Positions 1-14,362 of a DNA stretch of 64,000 bases are shown piece after piece. Numbering within the stretch: the first letter of the stretch is position 1; the number at the start of each line of letters is the position of its first letter. The notes below the pieces were generated by a model, which saw only the letters and a list, made by a program, of their open reading frames with translations, did not search any database and was not told where the DNA came from. The DNA comes from Cephalotus follicularis (lineage: Eukaryota > Streptophyta > Magnoliopsida > Oxalidales > Cephalotaceae). The stretch is taken from assembly GCA_001972305.1 (NCBI GenBank), contig BDDD01000993.1:186001-250000 (forward strand), written 5' to 3'. A program made the translations under genes and the position numbers.

Positions 1-3000
1 TGCCGGAGCGACCTACCAACTGTTGGTAAATAAAATTTTTGAACCTCAGATCGGGAAGGATATGGAGGTTTACATTGACGATATGCTCGTCAAGACACCA
101 GAGAGAAGTTTTCATATTAAAGACTTGGAAGAGACCTTTGAGGTATTAAGAAGATACAAGATGCGCCTTAACCCTTCCAAATACACTTTTGGGGTCACTT
201 CTGGTAAGTTCCTCGGGTTTATGGTTTCTAGCAGAGGAATAGAGGCCAACCTAGAGAAGATATCAGCTAATCAGAGCATGAAGCCTCCTTAATCTATCAG
301 GGATGTGCAGAGGTTAAATGGTAAAATTGCAGCCTTGAGCAGGTTCGTCTCTAAGTCAGCAGAAAAATGTTTACCCTTCTTCAAGGTGTTAAGGGACCCT
401 AAGTGGTTCCTCTGGTCAGAAGAATGTCAAGCAGCCTTCGAGAAATTGAAGGAATACCTGACTTCCCCTCCTCTGATATCAAAACCAAGAGATGGGAAAG
501 ACTTGTATTTGTACCTTGTGGTGACACAAGGCGCAGTGAGTGCAGTTCTAGTTAGGGAAGAAATGAAAGTTCAAAGGTCAGTGTATTATGTAAGTAAGGC
601 CTTGAATGATGCTGAGGAGAGGTATCCGGAGGTAGAGAAGTTTTCCTATGCTCTGATTATTGCTACGAGAAAGCTAAGGTTGTATTTTCAGGCCCATACT
701 ATCAAAGTTTTAACTGACAAGCCACTTAGACAAGTGCTAGCAAAGCTAGACATGTCGGGCAAACTAGTCAAGTGGTTCGTCGAATTGAGCGAGTACGACG
801 TGAAGTATAAAGTCATACCAACAATAAAATCACAGGTCTTGACAGATTTTGTAGGAGATAATACACCTATGGAGTATATGGAAGAAGACTCCTTAGAAAA
901 TGAAAAGGGGTTATGGAAACTATCGTTGATGGCTCATCCTGTGTATCCAGAAGTGGAGCAGGATTGGTGGTTACTAGTCCAGATGGATGGACCTCCGAGT
1001 ATGCTCTGAGATTTGGGTTCAAAGTGACAAATAACGAAGCGGAATGAGAAGCTCTAATTGTTGGATTGACAATTGCGAAGCACTTAGAGGTTCAAAAAAT
1101 TAGTGATTCTCAACTGGTAATTGGTCTGGTGAGTGGAGAGTACGAGACTAGAGAAGATTCTATAGCTAAATACTTAGCCCATGTTCAGAATTTGAGGTCG
1201 GCTTTTGAATTATTCCAATTTTTGAAAGTTGTCAGAGCAGATAACGCAAGAGCAGATCAGTTGTCAAAGTTAGTTACAGTGGGGGAATTAGAAAAAAATC
1301 AAACTGTACTTGTAGACTATCTAAACAGGTCCACTATCTCAGACACGGATGTGATGGACATCGATATTCAACAGTAGCCAAACTGGATGACCCCAGATGG
1401 AACTTTTTCAGGGGACCCAGTGGAGGGGAGAATGTTGGTCTATAGATCAAAGAGATACCAATTAGATAAGGGATCCTCTACAAAAGGTCATTTTCTTTCC
1501 CGTTGTTGAGATATTTAACTCCCTCAGAGGTCGACTACGCTCTAAGGGAGGTCCATGAAGGAGTGTACGGAAACCACATGGGGGGCAGAACCTTGTCCAA
1601 TAAATTGTTGAGACAAGGCTATTTTTGGATGACCATGCACCAGGATGCCATCGACTTTGTGAGAAAATATGATAAGTGTTAGAGGAATGCCAACATAAGC
1701 AGAAGACCATCAGAGCCTTTGACATCTATCACTGCCTCTTGGCCCTTTGCACAATGGGGAATGGATTTTGTTGGATCATTACCAGTAGCAACAGAGCAGA
1801 GAAAGTACCTCATTGTGGTGGTGGACTATTTCACCAAATGGGTGGAAGCGGAGCCCATAGCCACAATAACTGAAAGCAAGACGGAGAGTTTCATCTGGAA
1901 GTCAATCATTTGCAGATTTGGAGTCCCAAGAGTAATTGTCTCTAATAATGGGAAGCAGTTTGATTGCCAAGCTTTCCGAGACTTTTGCAAAGAATGGAGA
2001 ATTGAGCATAGGCTTGCATCGGTAGCCTACCCCAGAGCAATGACCAAGAAGAGGTCATTAATAGGGAGATCATCTTAGGGTTGAAAAAATGCCTCAAAAA
2101 TAGCAAAGGAATATGGAAAGAAGAGCTACCAAGTGTGTTATGGGATTATAGAATCACTCCTCGGATGATAACCGGTGAGTCCCCATTTAGCCTTTGTTTT
2201 GGGTCAGAAGCTATGATTCCAGTGGAGATTGGGGTGCACTCTCCCAAAGTCGTGCATTTCAATGAAACTAATAACGAGAAGGGTTGAGTAACCTTCTCGA
2301 CTTAGTGGAAGAGCTCAGAGATAAAGTTACAATCAGAGTAGTAGCCTATCAACAGAGGGTGAGCTACTATTACAACAAAATGGTTAACCCCGGACCACTA
2401 AGGGAGGGAGACTTAGTCCTTAGAAATGCGTCAATAGTTGATCCCACTGGCACTAGTGGAAAATTAGCTCATAATTGGGAAGGACTCTACAAGATGAAGA
2501 AAGTGCTCTGACCAGAAACATTCAAACTTGAAATTCTAGGGGGCAAGGAGATTCTTAAAGCTTGGAATACCGAGCATATGAGGAAGTACTATCAGTGATG
2601 TTTGCAAGTATTTACAAATATCCAATTTCAAGAATGTCAATAAAGATGAATTTTTTACTCAAGAAATAGTTCCAATTTGCAAGGGACACCAGGTCCAATG
2701 TTCATGTCTTCAAGTCTCTGAACAACCTCCAACAAATTCCCTCAACAAAAATTTTAATACAAGCTTATCAGAAGCTCCTAAGGGAGTGATCGGAGCAGAG
2801 TGAAGTCTCAAGAAGACTAAGGTCAGACTAGGCTAAAGTCTCGAACAGACTAAGGTCTTCTGCCCAACAAGACTTCGTCAGAAGAGCACCCAAGACTCCT
2901 TTTGAAGAGCACCTAAAGCTTTGACACAAGCTCACTAACAAAAGACTTCTAAGGAAGCAAACAAAAAGACCCTTAAGAGGGTAAATAAAAGACTCCCAAT

Positions 3001-4480
3001 GGGAAAAATACTGGTCTATCAACTCATAAGAACTTGGCGGACCAGACCAATATCGTATATTGAGAGGCGAACTCATAAGAACTCGCAACGATCAAGTTTG
3101 TTGGACTGAGTGCTTTAATACAAGTGTCTCCACAAGGGTTGCAAGCTCAGACGACCTGGTCTGAAAAATATCAAACCAAACGAGATCCTAGTCTACAAAC
3201 CCGTAAGAACTTTTCAGACCAGACCTAAGACTTGGTCTGCGAACACTTAAGAACTAGCAAATGCCAAGTCTCCTTGCCTAAGTGCTTTGATACAAAGTGT
3301 CCTACGAGGGCTAGAAAACTTAGGTAACCTAGTCTGAAAAATGTCAGACCATCTTAAAAAAGTCTACAAATAAGATAGACTAAGTAAAAATTCCTAAGGG
3401 AATTACCAAAGCTCTAATAAAGCTACAAAAGCATGCAAAATGAAAAAGAGGAACTTCCCAAGGGAATGAAAAAGATTCAGTGATGCCAAAGCTTTGTATT
3501 TTATTGCTTAAAGAAAAATTACATTAGAAGAGCAAATTGAGTACAAGGCGCAAGGCGAAAAGAAAAAATTCTAGCCTAGTCTTCATCCTCCCAAGGGATA
3601 TCATGTATAGAAGGAGAAGCAGGCTCTAAAGACGACATATCCTCGGCACCAGGACTAGAGTAAGGAACAAGTGCGTGTGACTACTCTACCCTTTGCACAT
3701 CTTCATTATTCTCGAAGGTAAGGCGAGCTTCCGCTTCCTTAGCATCAATGCCCTTGGGGAAAAAATCATACTGGTCCATAGATGGACAACAAACAATAGA
3801 CTCCTGAGGAGTCTTAGGATGGCGAGTGACCCAGTTTCGACAGGTATAAAAGCTCATGTGATAGAATATCGCAGACTCCCTAAGGACTTCCTCTTTAAAA
3901 CCTTTAGAAGCCCTAAAGTCTTTTACGGCCTTAGCCAGAGCACCCTGGAACTCCGCGGAAGCCTTAAACTCCACAAGGGCTTCATCAACCGTCACTTGAG
4001 TCGGAGCAGCTTCCATCTCCTGGATCCTCGAGAGTGTTTCCTCCGCAGTTATCAGCGTATCACCAAGACGCTTATTAGTCCACACAAGTTTCTCTCCATC
4101 CTCCTTCGCCTTGTTAAGAGCTTCCAGAGCCTGCCTTTTCTCCTCTAGGACTGACTCCTGAGCTCCGAGCACCTCATCTAGCTGAGTGCGAGTTACATTA
4201 GCTGACTGCTTAAGCTCTGCGATCTCAGTGTGAAACCGGTCAATAAGCTCATAGTCCTCCTTGGCGTTTCTCAACAAAAGATAGGCGTCATTCAGAGCCT
4301 GATGAAGAAAGACCAAAGTTAAGGGAGAAGTAAAAAGTTTAGTTTAAAAGAAGAATATGAGGGAACTACAAACCCTAATGTTGCTCTGAAGGCAGTGAGT
4401 CCAAAGTTGGCTGATAGACCAACCCTCTAACGCATCCGCCTTGGTAGGAAAGAGACACAACTTGTTGAGTTCAACTGACA
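1..4480 (+). mobile_element. Broken Ty3/gypsy LTR retrotransposon, Tat lineage (pol and 3' region)
   Basis: The window opens inside a gypsy-type pol. The order is reverse transcriptase (YIDDMLVK motif near 75-100), RNase H (about 480-900), a second archaeal-type RNase H (about 1000-1270, with an SDSQLV motif), then integrase (about 1480-2590, with GMDFVGSLP and FTKWVEAEP motifs) ending in a KAWN..HMRKYY tail. The paired RNase H domains are the hallmark of the plant Tat lineage (Retand/Ogre). About 1.9 kb of mostly non-coding DNA with one antisense ORF follows, also typical of Tat elements. The copy is a fossil: pol is broken about six or more times, the 5' part lies outside the window, and no 3' LTR was recognised before 4583. 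The right edge near 4480 is approximate. Confidence 0.85.
3681..4316 (-). other. Antisense ORF in the 3' region of the Tat-type element
   Basis: An open frame of 211 codons runs opposite to pol. It is Glu/Lys/Ala-rich and looks like a long coiled coil over its first two thirds (heptad-like stretches rich in ELKQ, EEKRQALEAL and AEETLSRIQEME), then a less ordered tail. Additional antisense ORFs between pol and the 3' LTR are known from Tat-lineage elements, and their function is unsettled. It is treated here as part of the fossil element, not as a host gene. Confidence 0.5.
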
Positions 4481-4582
4481 CAACTTATTTCACATTTTGA
4501 TTTAATCATTTTAATAAGATTTATCAATAACAAGTATAAGCATTTTTGCTCTATTTTTTGAAAAAATTATACCTACTGTGTA

Positions 4583-7464
4583 TGTCACGCCCCGAATCGT
4601 GGGATGGGCCTCACGGTTTGACACATGGCAATCCGTACAATTGATACCAATAATTCCCATAAAATTTAAAACAAAAACAAATCATAAATAAAGCATTTAC
4701 TTAATGTGTGGATTACAGACCCAGTTCGAATCATATAAATTACACATCGTCATGAACCAAAATAATATAAATACATAATTTATTTTCTGCAAATTATCCA
4801 CGGAAGCGTACTGTCGAGGAGGAGAAACTTACTGTACCTTCTTATCCTTGCCGCTGCTGCGATGTACCTCCAATACCTGTACCTGTACCTGGCCCATTCA
4901 AAGAAATGGGTCAGCAACCCTGAGGGTTGTGTAGGTCACCCCATACCCGGGCACATACCAAAGGAACAAACAAATACAAGCAGAGGAGAAAATAATATAA
5001 ATGTGCATGCATACAAATCATAGTCCATAGCATAATCATCATCATCATTTTTATCCTCGGACTACTCTACTCAAACCATATATAACAATCATACACAGAG
5101 GAGTCTAGTCCGGTCATCCTGTGGTCATGGTCAATATACATGGTTCACCTTTAGGCTCACCTGCCCGCGGAATTCTCCTCCGGGTTCACCTGCCGAGCGG
5201 AATTCGCCCTTTGCTCACCTGCTCTGACGGTTCACCCTTTGGATCACCAGCTCTGGCGGAATTCACCTTTAGGTTCACCATTAGCGGATTCGCCCGAGGA
5301 TCACCTGCCTCGCGGAGTTCACCCCGTAGGTTCACCAGCTCGGCGGAATTCTCCCCTGTTGGGCTCACCAGCTTGGTATTATCCTTAGACTTCAGTTGTT
5401 AATTCCATTCATTTCCTTTATCATTTTAAAATCATTCTTTAATGCATAGTGAAACGCCATTAGGAGACAAGTAAAACGCATGCATGCATTTCCTCTAAAC
5501 GCACCGTACGGCATTGATTTATCATTTCCTTCTCATTTTATGACTGCATGCATGCTATAGCATTTAAACATTGGCGCCAACTCATCCACGTCACTGTTCA
5601 TGCATTTACTCTTAAATCATTCTCATTCGCTAGTTTGCAAGTATACCCAGAATGCGTCCCTGCATTGCTAAGGCCATCCCTGTCATTGCATATACTAAAG
5701 CCATGGCGCACGAAGTAGCTCACTGGGGACGTCCGACGGTGGATGGTACACGCGCAGGTTACATGGGGGACGTGCTTGGATGTCATTTGGCGCACATGGG
5801 CGTCATGGCAGAGGACAATGGTGTCCCATGGCCGAGGATAGCGCCTGCATCAGTAAACTCAGGCGTTGCAACAATGGCATCACGGACCTGCAAGCTCTGC
5901 ACTGGACATCTCGGGCATGACAGTAGTGGTACCTCGGACATGCGAGTATTGCGCTACTTCTACTGGCGCCATGGCAGAGAAGAGATGGGCTTCTCTGCGT
6001 AACGTCATGGCAGAGCAGAGGAGCGCCGGTGCGAATTATGGGAGCTCAGCAATGTCATCCTCGGCACCTTGGGTATGCCCGAGACACAGTTGCAGGTGGT
6101 GGGAGAGTTCGGGCCTAGCTAGAGAGGCTTAGCACTTTCGTCCTCAGCACCTTCAAAGCTCGGCCATGGCGTCTCAGATGCATGGAGGGCTCAGCGTGGC
6201 ACCTCAGCTCTGGTCATCACAGCGGTTGGCTCTTCGGACGTTACTCCACGGCCATTGTTCCTCAGGTGCTTCATCTTGGACGTCTCATTGGAGCGAGACA
6301 CATGCAGTGAAAGGTAACGCATGCATCTCCTAGAAATGGCTCTTTTGGCATGGCCCCGAGCACTCAGTGGAGAAGACGAAAGCAAAGAACAAAGGGCGGA
6401 CGCTTCCTCTGCGTTTGGCACCTCTGGCGTCTTCACAGTGAAAGCCCGGTGCCATTATATGCAAGGGAAAATGAGGAACTCAACTTGGCGTCCTCGGCAG
6501 CGTTCTTGACACAAGGACGTGTGGGTGGTTATGGCAGTGGTGGAAGCGCATGCAGAGGACAGGGGGATCCTCTGCACTTGGCATCCTCGGCAGTGTCCTT
6601 CTTGAACGTGTGGCAGAGATGGCGCCTTCGTGCGCCTGCTCTGTTTCTCATCCTCTCAATATTGCAATATATATATACATACATAGGTATACTGTTATTA
6701 TGCCAAGTAATCCACTATTTAGCATTTATATGTATATATGTCATCTGCCTATAAACAAGCATAACAACACGCAATGACACGAGCAGAGAAGGCATACATA
6801 CACACACACAAAACAATCACATATACATACATGCTGGTAGGCACTCGGATGAGGAGCAACCTACCTGCAGATTGTTGGAAACGGAGATCGTCCTCTTGCT
6901 CCTCAATTCCTGGACTTTCTCCCTTGCCAAGGACTACCACACTTCAAGTTGTCTCTTCTCTTACTCTTGCTTTATTCCCTTTACTCCCATGAAGTGGATA
7001 TTTATAGATTGCAGAGCCTTCCTCTTGTCTTCTTTCCCCTTTTCTGCCAACAGCTGGTCCCAGCTCCCCCTTTCTCTCTTCTCTTGACCATTCTGGAACC
7101 AGAGCATGTGAAAAATGCTAAAAGCATAGTTCATGGCACCACTTGTCCTTTTATACCCACAAATAGAAGACTCTGGAGGTTTCACGAAATTTGAAGGAAA
7201 TTGGCTATTCTTTGGGCCTTGGACTAGCTACAGCAATTGGGCCTCACTTGGGCCGTTTTACACTTTCTATGATAAATCCCAAGAATCTGATTACACCATC
7301 AGATCCAGCCCAATGAAAATAACATAATTCCTTTAGCCCACTTTCATAAATTATACCCCATTAAGGCCCAAATAAATACATAATAAATTCGGGTCCAGCC
7401 CAAAAAGTGAGAAAATAATTACAAGACTCAATAATAATATTTTATAATATTTATGGCTCTTACA
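4583..7464 (-). mobile_element. Solo LTR, family A, copy A1
   Basis: This is a 2882-bp unit with ends TGTCACGCC and GCTCTTACA, flanked by the exact 5-bp duplication GTGTA (4578-4582 and 7465-7469). No internal retroelement sequence is present, so it reads as a solo LTR. Orientation is minus: a TATA box (minus-strand TATAAAAGG, about 7148-7155) lies about 310 bp inside the 7464 end, followed by a long transcribed-type region. That region holds a degenerate array rich in CATGGC, GCATG and CTCGG (about 5570-6640) and a minisatellite (about 5140-5375). Ends and layout match copies at 29525 and 50977. The TGTAACACC/TGTCACACC start is common in plant gypsy LTRs, but lineage is not proven. Confidence 0.85.
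5140..5375. repeat. Minisatellite in LTR A1, about 8 units of roughly 30 bp
   Basis: Diverged head-to-tail units built on GGTTCACCAGCTCGGCGG followed by AATTCACC-type sequence. Arrays with a related GGATCACC core occupy the equivalent position in copies A2 (33681-33785) and A3 (51738-51915). Confidence 0.75.
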
Positions 7465-7540
7465 GTGTATTTATTCAATTGTTTTGCAACGTTATTTATG
7501 TGGCTCTGAAAATAAACTACCGTAGAGCAATCAATTAACG

Positions 7541-7670
7541 ACTGGCCCATTAGCCGAAGACACTAGCCCAAACTCAACTCAGAGTTAAGATATTGATTCA
7601 ATTATGGCCCAATCTGCTATACACAAAGTAAAGAGTGTGCATTAGGGTTTTATTGTATGCCTATATAAAA
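7541..7670 (+). promoter_or_regulatory. RPS9 core promoter: site II motifs, telo-box, TATA box
   Basis: Three GGCCCA/AGCCCA site II-type motifs lie near 7544, 7565 and 7605. A telo-box (TTAGGGTTT, reverse of AAACCCTAA) lies at 7642-7650 and a TATA box (CTATATAAAA) at 7661-7670. This combination is characteristic of plant ribosomal-protein promoters, where TCP-type and Pur-alpha-like factors act. The ATG follows about 80 bp downstream of the TATA box. Confidence 0.8.
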
Positions 7671-7750
7671 CACACATCTATTATTCGAACAGTTTCATCA
7701 TCCCCAAATTCGGCTTTGCTTTCTCGCTGTGACGGGAAGCCGACTTAGCC

Positions 7751-10634
<2,884 letters not shown>

Positions 10635-12330
10635 ACCTTAGGGTAGTAGCAGCGCAAGTAATTCAAGTATTTGTTTTTTGGCCTGCATCAACTTTGGGTA
10701 TGTAATTTGATAATAGACTTCCCATCATTAGTTGTTACTGTAGTGGATGGTTCTTATATGTGTACTCGATAATGTGACTTTATTTGGTTCGGAAACTTAA
10801 TTTATTGTTTTTGAGATAAAAGACTTTCGATTTTGTTTGATGAAATCATTCACCACATGAATGTGTACCCATCCGATATTTGTGGATGTGTAAGTGTGAT
10901 TTATGAGTCATTTCATTGCCATACATCTTAACGCTAACAAAACTATCTTTTAAAAAAAATATGATAAATATATTTTTTTAAAATTATGGTTTGGCACATC
11001 CAGGACTTGTACTTAAACACCTAAACGCTAACAAGACTAAACTAAAGTTGAACTAACCAAAGTAATCCACAAAGCCCAACCCTTGAAGCTCAAATACCCC
11101 AGTAATCAACACGTTAACACTAAAAAAATTCGTTCATTGATTTTATCAAATTCAACGAGCCAATCTCACTCTTCAATGATTCAATCCAAATCAGTTGGTA
11201 TAATCCAAATAATTGTTTGCAAATTGTTTAGGTTTTTACCTATTCTTTTAATTTACTTGTTGCCGCGCATGTATCCACACAGATATTGTCATATTGGCGT
11301 TAGATAAATACTGCTATCAATTATTCGGGTCCTCGGCTGCACATGCTGCAAAACATTAAAGACCTACACAAATCACGAGCGTCAACTACCTATAGATTTT
11401 TAGTTGTGGGTTTGCAAGGAAGGTCCACATGTTTGTTATTTAGTGGTCCAACAAGGCATGCAAATGCAACATCACCACTCTCAATTATAGCATAAAAAAC
11501 AATCTCCAACTTCGCTTTGCCGCTTTGACTTTGATCGTTAAAGTTTATACTCTCTAGCCCAAATATTTTGCATTACTAATTGTAACAAGCACCTTCATTG
11601 TACACCACAAGTAACACCTCCACCTAATATCTTGCCATTTGTTCCTCAATATCCGTCTTAAACAAACCTTTTTTTTGCCCAAAACCACATCGCCATATGT
11701 GATTCTCCTGCCACGTGGACTCCACTTATATCTAACATGATTATGACCGGAAAGATTTGATGCGTGCACAAGCCAATCTCCATTATACACTTGCTAACTA
11801 ACCTGTACAGTTATCCTCCATAATCTATCTCTAACTTAAATTTCATTATATCTCTAATTTAATTCTATTGCTCATTGTTATATGATTCTTATTCTTAATT
11901 GTTATTTTTCACTCTATTTATCTTATAAAAATAATTTTACATTAATTTTATTATAACAATTTATTTATTCATTAATTCAATTTTAACTCTTTCAAAAAGA
12001 TGTAAAACCAAAGATAATTGGCCCATCTGCTGCTAATCACTTTGTATGATTTTACACTATCTAATGCCTATAAATGAAAATCTCAATGTCAAGCGGGTTT
12101 GATGCTAATCATTATTAACAATTAATTAAAACAGTAATAGAAGTTGTTGAATAATAATATTGGTACAATTGAAAATACGAGTGACGTGTTCCATAAAAAA
12201 TACTAGTACGAATATCTAACCGACGTGGCAACGAAGCATAGATTCAAAACCTGCTTAGCTAACAAAACGGCAACGATCTTTTTATGTTTAGACCAGTCTC
12301 CGCCCGAGTATTAATCAGACACATGTCCTT
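10635..12330. other. RPS9 3' UTR and intergenic DNA
   Basis: The first 200 bp or so are the probable RPS9 3' UTR. The rest is AT-rich and shows no gene, repeat array or recognisable element. Confidence 0.5.
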
Positions 12331-12335
12331 ATCAA

Positions 12336-12450
12336 TCACCACGTGATACACCACTCTCGACACGTGTCACCCCAACAGATGAAGTAACCGACACGTTATC
12401 CAGAAACGCGTCGTTTTATCACCCTTACAGTTACGTGGATGTATAAATAC
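12336..12450 (+). promoter_or_regulatory. ABRE/G-box promoter of the small unknown gene
   Basis: Two CACGTG G-boxes lie at 12339-12344 and 12361-12366, the second inside the palindrome GACACGTGTC. Further ACGT-core sites are GACACGTT (about 12390) and TTACGTGG (about 12431), and a CGCGTC coupling-like element lies near 12407. A TATA box (TATAAATAC) follows at 12442-12450. Multiple ABREs plus a coupling element suggest induction by abscisic acid, drought or salt through AREB/ABF bZIP factors, or light control through G-box binders. Confidence 0.65.
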
Positions 12451-12520
12451 ACGAATCAATCCCCCCGCCCCACGCAAAAAAAAAAAAATCAAAGAATCTC
12501 TCTCTCTCACAAATTCAGGT

Positions 12521-12907
12521 ATGACGGTGAAGGCGTCTCAAGGTGAAGAATCGAAGTCTGGGCTTCATGATCTGGCAATGACGGAGCCGGAGAAAATCGG
12601 AGAGAAGGCGGAGACGGAGTCGACGACGTCCTCTATGGAGGAGGAGGAGAATGAGTCGCCGAAATCGGTGCAATCTTGGGGGAGGAAGAGGAAGGAGGAG
12701 GTCGTGAAGAAGTTGCACAACCAGGTGCTAAAGATAAGAGAGGAGGATTCTAATATTGGCCAAGATATCGGTGAGAAAGATAAGGTTCATGGTGGTTACA
12801 CCACTAATCCTGTGGATCTCGTGTTTTTCACAAGGCCGATCTTGCCTTGCTCGCCTCTAAGCGGCAAGACTACTAGCGCCACTACTACTGTCAAGGCCTT
12901 GCACTAA
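12521..12907 (+). CDS. Small hydrophilic protein of unknown function, 128 aa
   Basis: I do not recognise a family. The start is the first ATG after the TATA box at 12442 and an A/CT-rich leader, and the frame is open for 128 codons. Residues 1-55 are Glu/Ser/Thr-rich and probably disordered (MEEEENESPKS). Residues 58-80 form a basic, probably helical segment (WGRKRKEEVVKKLHNQVLKIREE) that could serve as a nuclear signal or a binding helix. The C-terminal third holds a more hydrophobic patch (NPVDLVFFTRPILP) and a Ser/Thr-rich end. There is no signal peptide or membrane span. That this is a real gene is supported by its promoter, by a likely 3' UTR intron, and by a decayed inverted copy of its 3' part at 14060-14362. 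The promoter suggests stress or ABA response; the role is unknown. Confidence 0.7.
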   Translation: MTVKASQGEESKSGLHDLAMTEPEKIGEKAETESTTSSMEEEENESPKSVQSWGRKRKEEVVKKLHNQVLKIREEDSNIGQDIGEKDKVHGGYTTNPVDLVFFTRPILPCSPLSGKTTSATTTVKALH

Positions 12908-12928
12908 TCGAGATATGAATTCATCAAG

Positions 12929-13473
12929 GTTTGATTCTTTGCTTTGTTTCTTGAATGCTAAACTCGTTGATTATTAAAGAACCATGAAATTGAATGGTTT
13001 TAGCTCCATTAGTGCAAAGTCCTGATGATAATTTAGGTCGATCAATGCAAATAATCTCTATTCTTTTTTTCCGTGGCCTTACACGCGAAAATTAGATTTA
13101 GTTGAATAATTAATCCAGGTAATCTCTGTTTTTGTATTAGGAACAAATTCACTTAAAAAAAATTGTTTAGGATGTTATCTTGAGGTAGCATATTTATATC
13201 ATAATTTTTAAATACATATAATTGGAATTTATTTTCTTAATTTCTCTTCTTTGCTTGAATTATATTTATCTTCTTCTTCTTCTTTTTTATTTTCCGTGTT
13301 CCCGCAAAAATATAATCCAGTTTTAGAAACTTTCGCCTAAGCAAGTAAAACAGTAAATTTGTAGGGAAATTGGTGTGATTGTTATCAGATTCGGGTTTGG
13401 ATAGATCCGAATCAATATAATCATAATTCGATACGAATTACTGATTTGTTAGTATTTTGTTTTGTTTGCGCAG
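12929..13473 (+). other. Probable 3' UTR intron of the small unknown gene
   Basis: A donor (CATCAAG/GTTTGA) lies 21 bp after the stop codon. A strong acceptor (TTTGTTTGCGCAG) ends at 13473 after a T-rich tract, and the following exon-like sequence reads GAGTCAAGAGAAG. It is inferred from splice signals only. A 3' UTR intron can trigger nonsense-mediated decay if its distance from the stop is great enough. Confidence 0.4.
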
Positions 13474-14059
13474 GAGTCAAGAGAAGAAGTAAGCCACAAA
13501 ATGCAAGCAGTTTAAAAGGCTAGTGAAGTTGTGCTTTTAGTTTTAGTTGTTGGATCTTTTAGGTTTCTTTACACTTTTTTTTTTCTTTATTAGTAGTTTC
13601 TAGATTCGTCCATTGGCAGAGAGAGAGAAAGTCTTATGTGTTAAGCATGGTGTACAGTCAAAAAACCGAACTGGTGTGAACAATTCTCCAGCTTTGTCTC
13701 GCTATGGGGTTGGATTTGCCTCACTATTTCAGTAATTTCTAAGCTAGGTGTATATATTAATTAAAATATGAATACGACAGTTGAATTTTATATGTTATTT
13801 ACGTATATCATGTATATTAATTTTTAAATCATTCGAATATATGTAGATATGCTGTCATTTATCGATATGTAAAAATGATATGATAATCAATTTTTTTACA
13901 TGTAAATAGTAAATCTATAGATATTCAATTGAATTAAATTTTAACATAAATGATTTATATGTTTATAACATTAAATTCAACGATTAGATTGGTATTTAAA
14001 AGGTACAAGAGGATGACATAAGTTTAAGTTTGTAAGAATAATTTCTTATTGATTATTGT

Positions 14060-14362
14060 TTTATTAGTTAGAAGAAGGAGAAGAGATTGAGTTTAGCATT
14101 CAAGAAACAAAGCGAAAATAAAGCTTGATGCTTGATGAATTCATATCTCGATCAGTTCAAGGCCTAGACCATAGTAGTAACGGTGGTAGTAGTTCTGCAG
14201 CTTGGAGGTTAGCGAGGCAAGATCAGCCTTGTCAAAAACACAGAGATCCCCATGATTAGCTGTAAAACCATCATTAACCTTATTCTTTCTCCCCGCTAGG
14301 TTGGCCAATATGGGAATCCTCTTCTTAAAGCACATGATTATGCACCTTCTTCATGTCCCACT
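14060..14362 (-). pseudogene. Inverted, decayed partial copy of the gene at 12521
   Basis: On the minus strand this stretch matches about 12700-12965 of the upstream gene. It covers the codons for the KKLHNQVLK region through the stop and into the 3' flank (shared strings include TCGAGATATGAATTC and CTTTGTTTCTTGAATGC). The copy lacks the gene's first half, has an in-frame TAA shortly after the KK(V)HNHVL-like start, and carries several substitutions. An open stretch of 64 codons survives within it (14141-14335). It lies about 1.1 kb from the parent in inverted orientation, so a read-through transcript could fold back on the parent mRNA. Confidence 0.8.

Noticed and set aside
11554-11790. Minus-strand frame of 78 codons
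   Set aside because: No recognisable family, upstream signals or splice partners.
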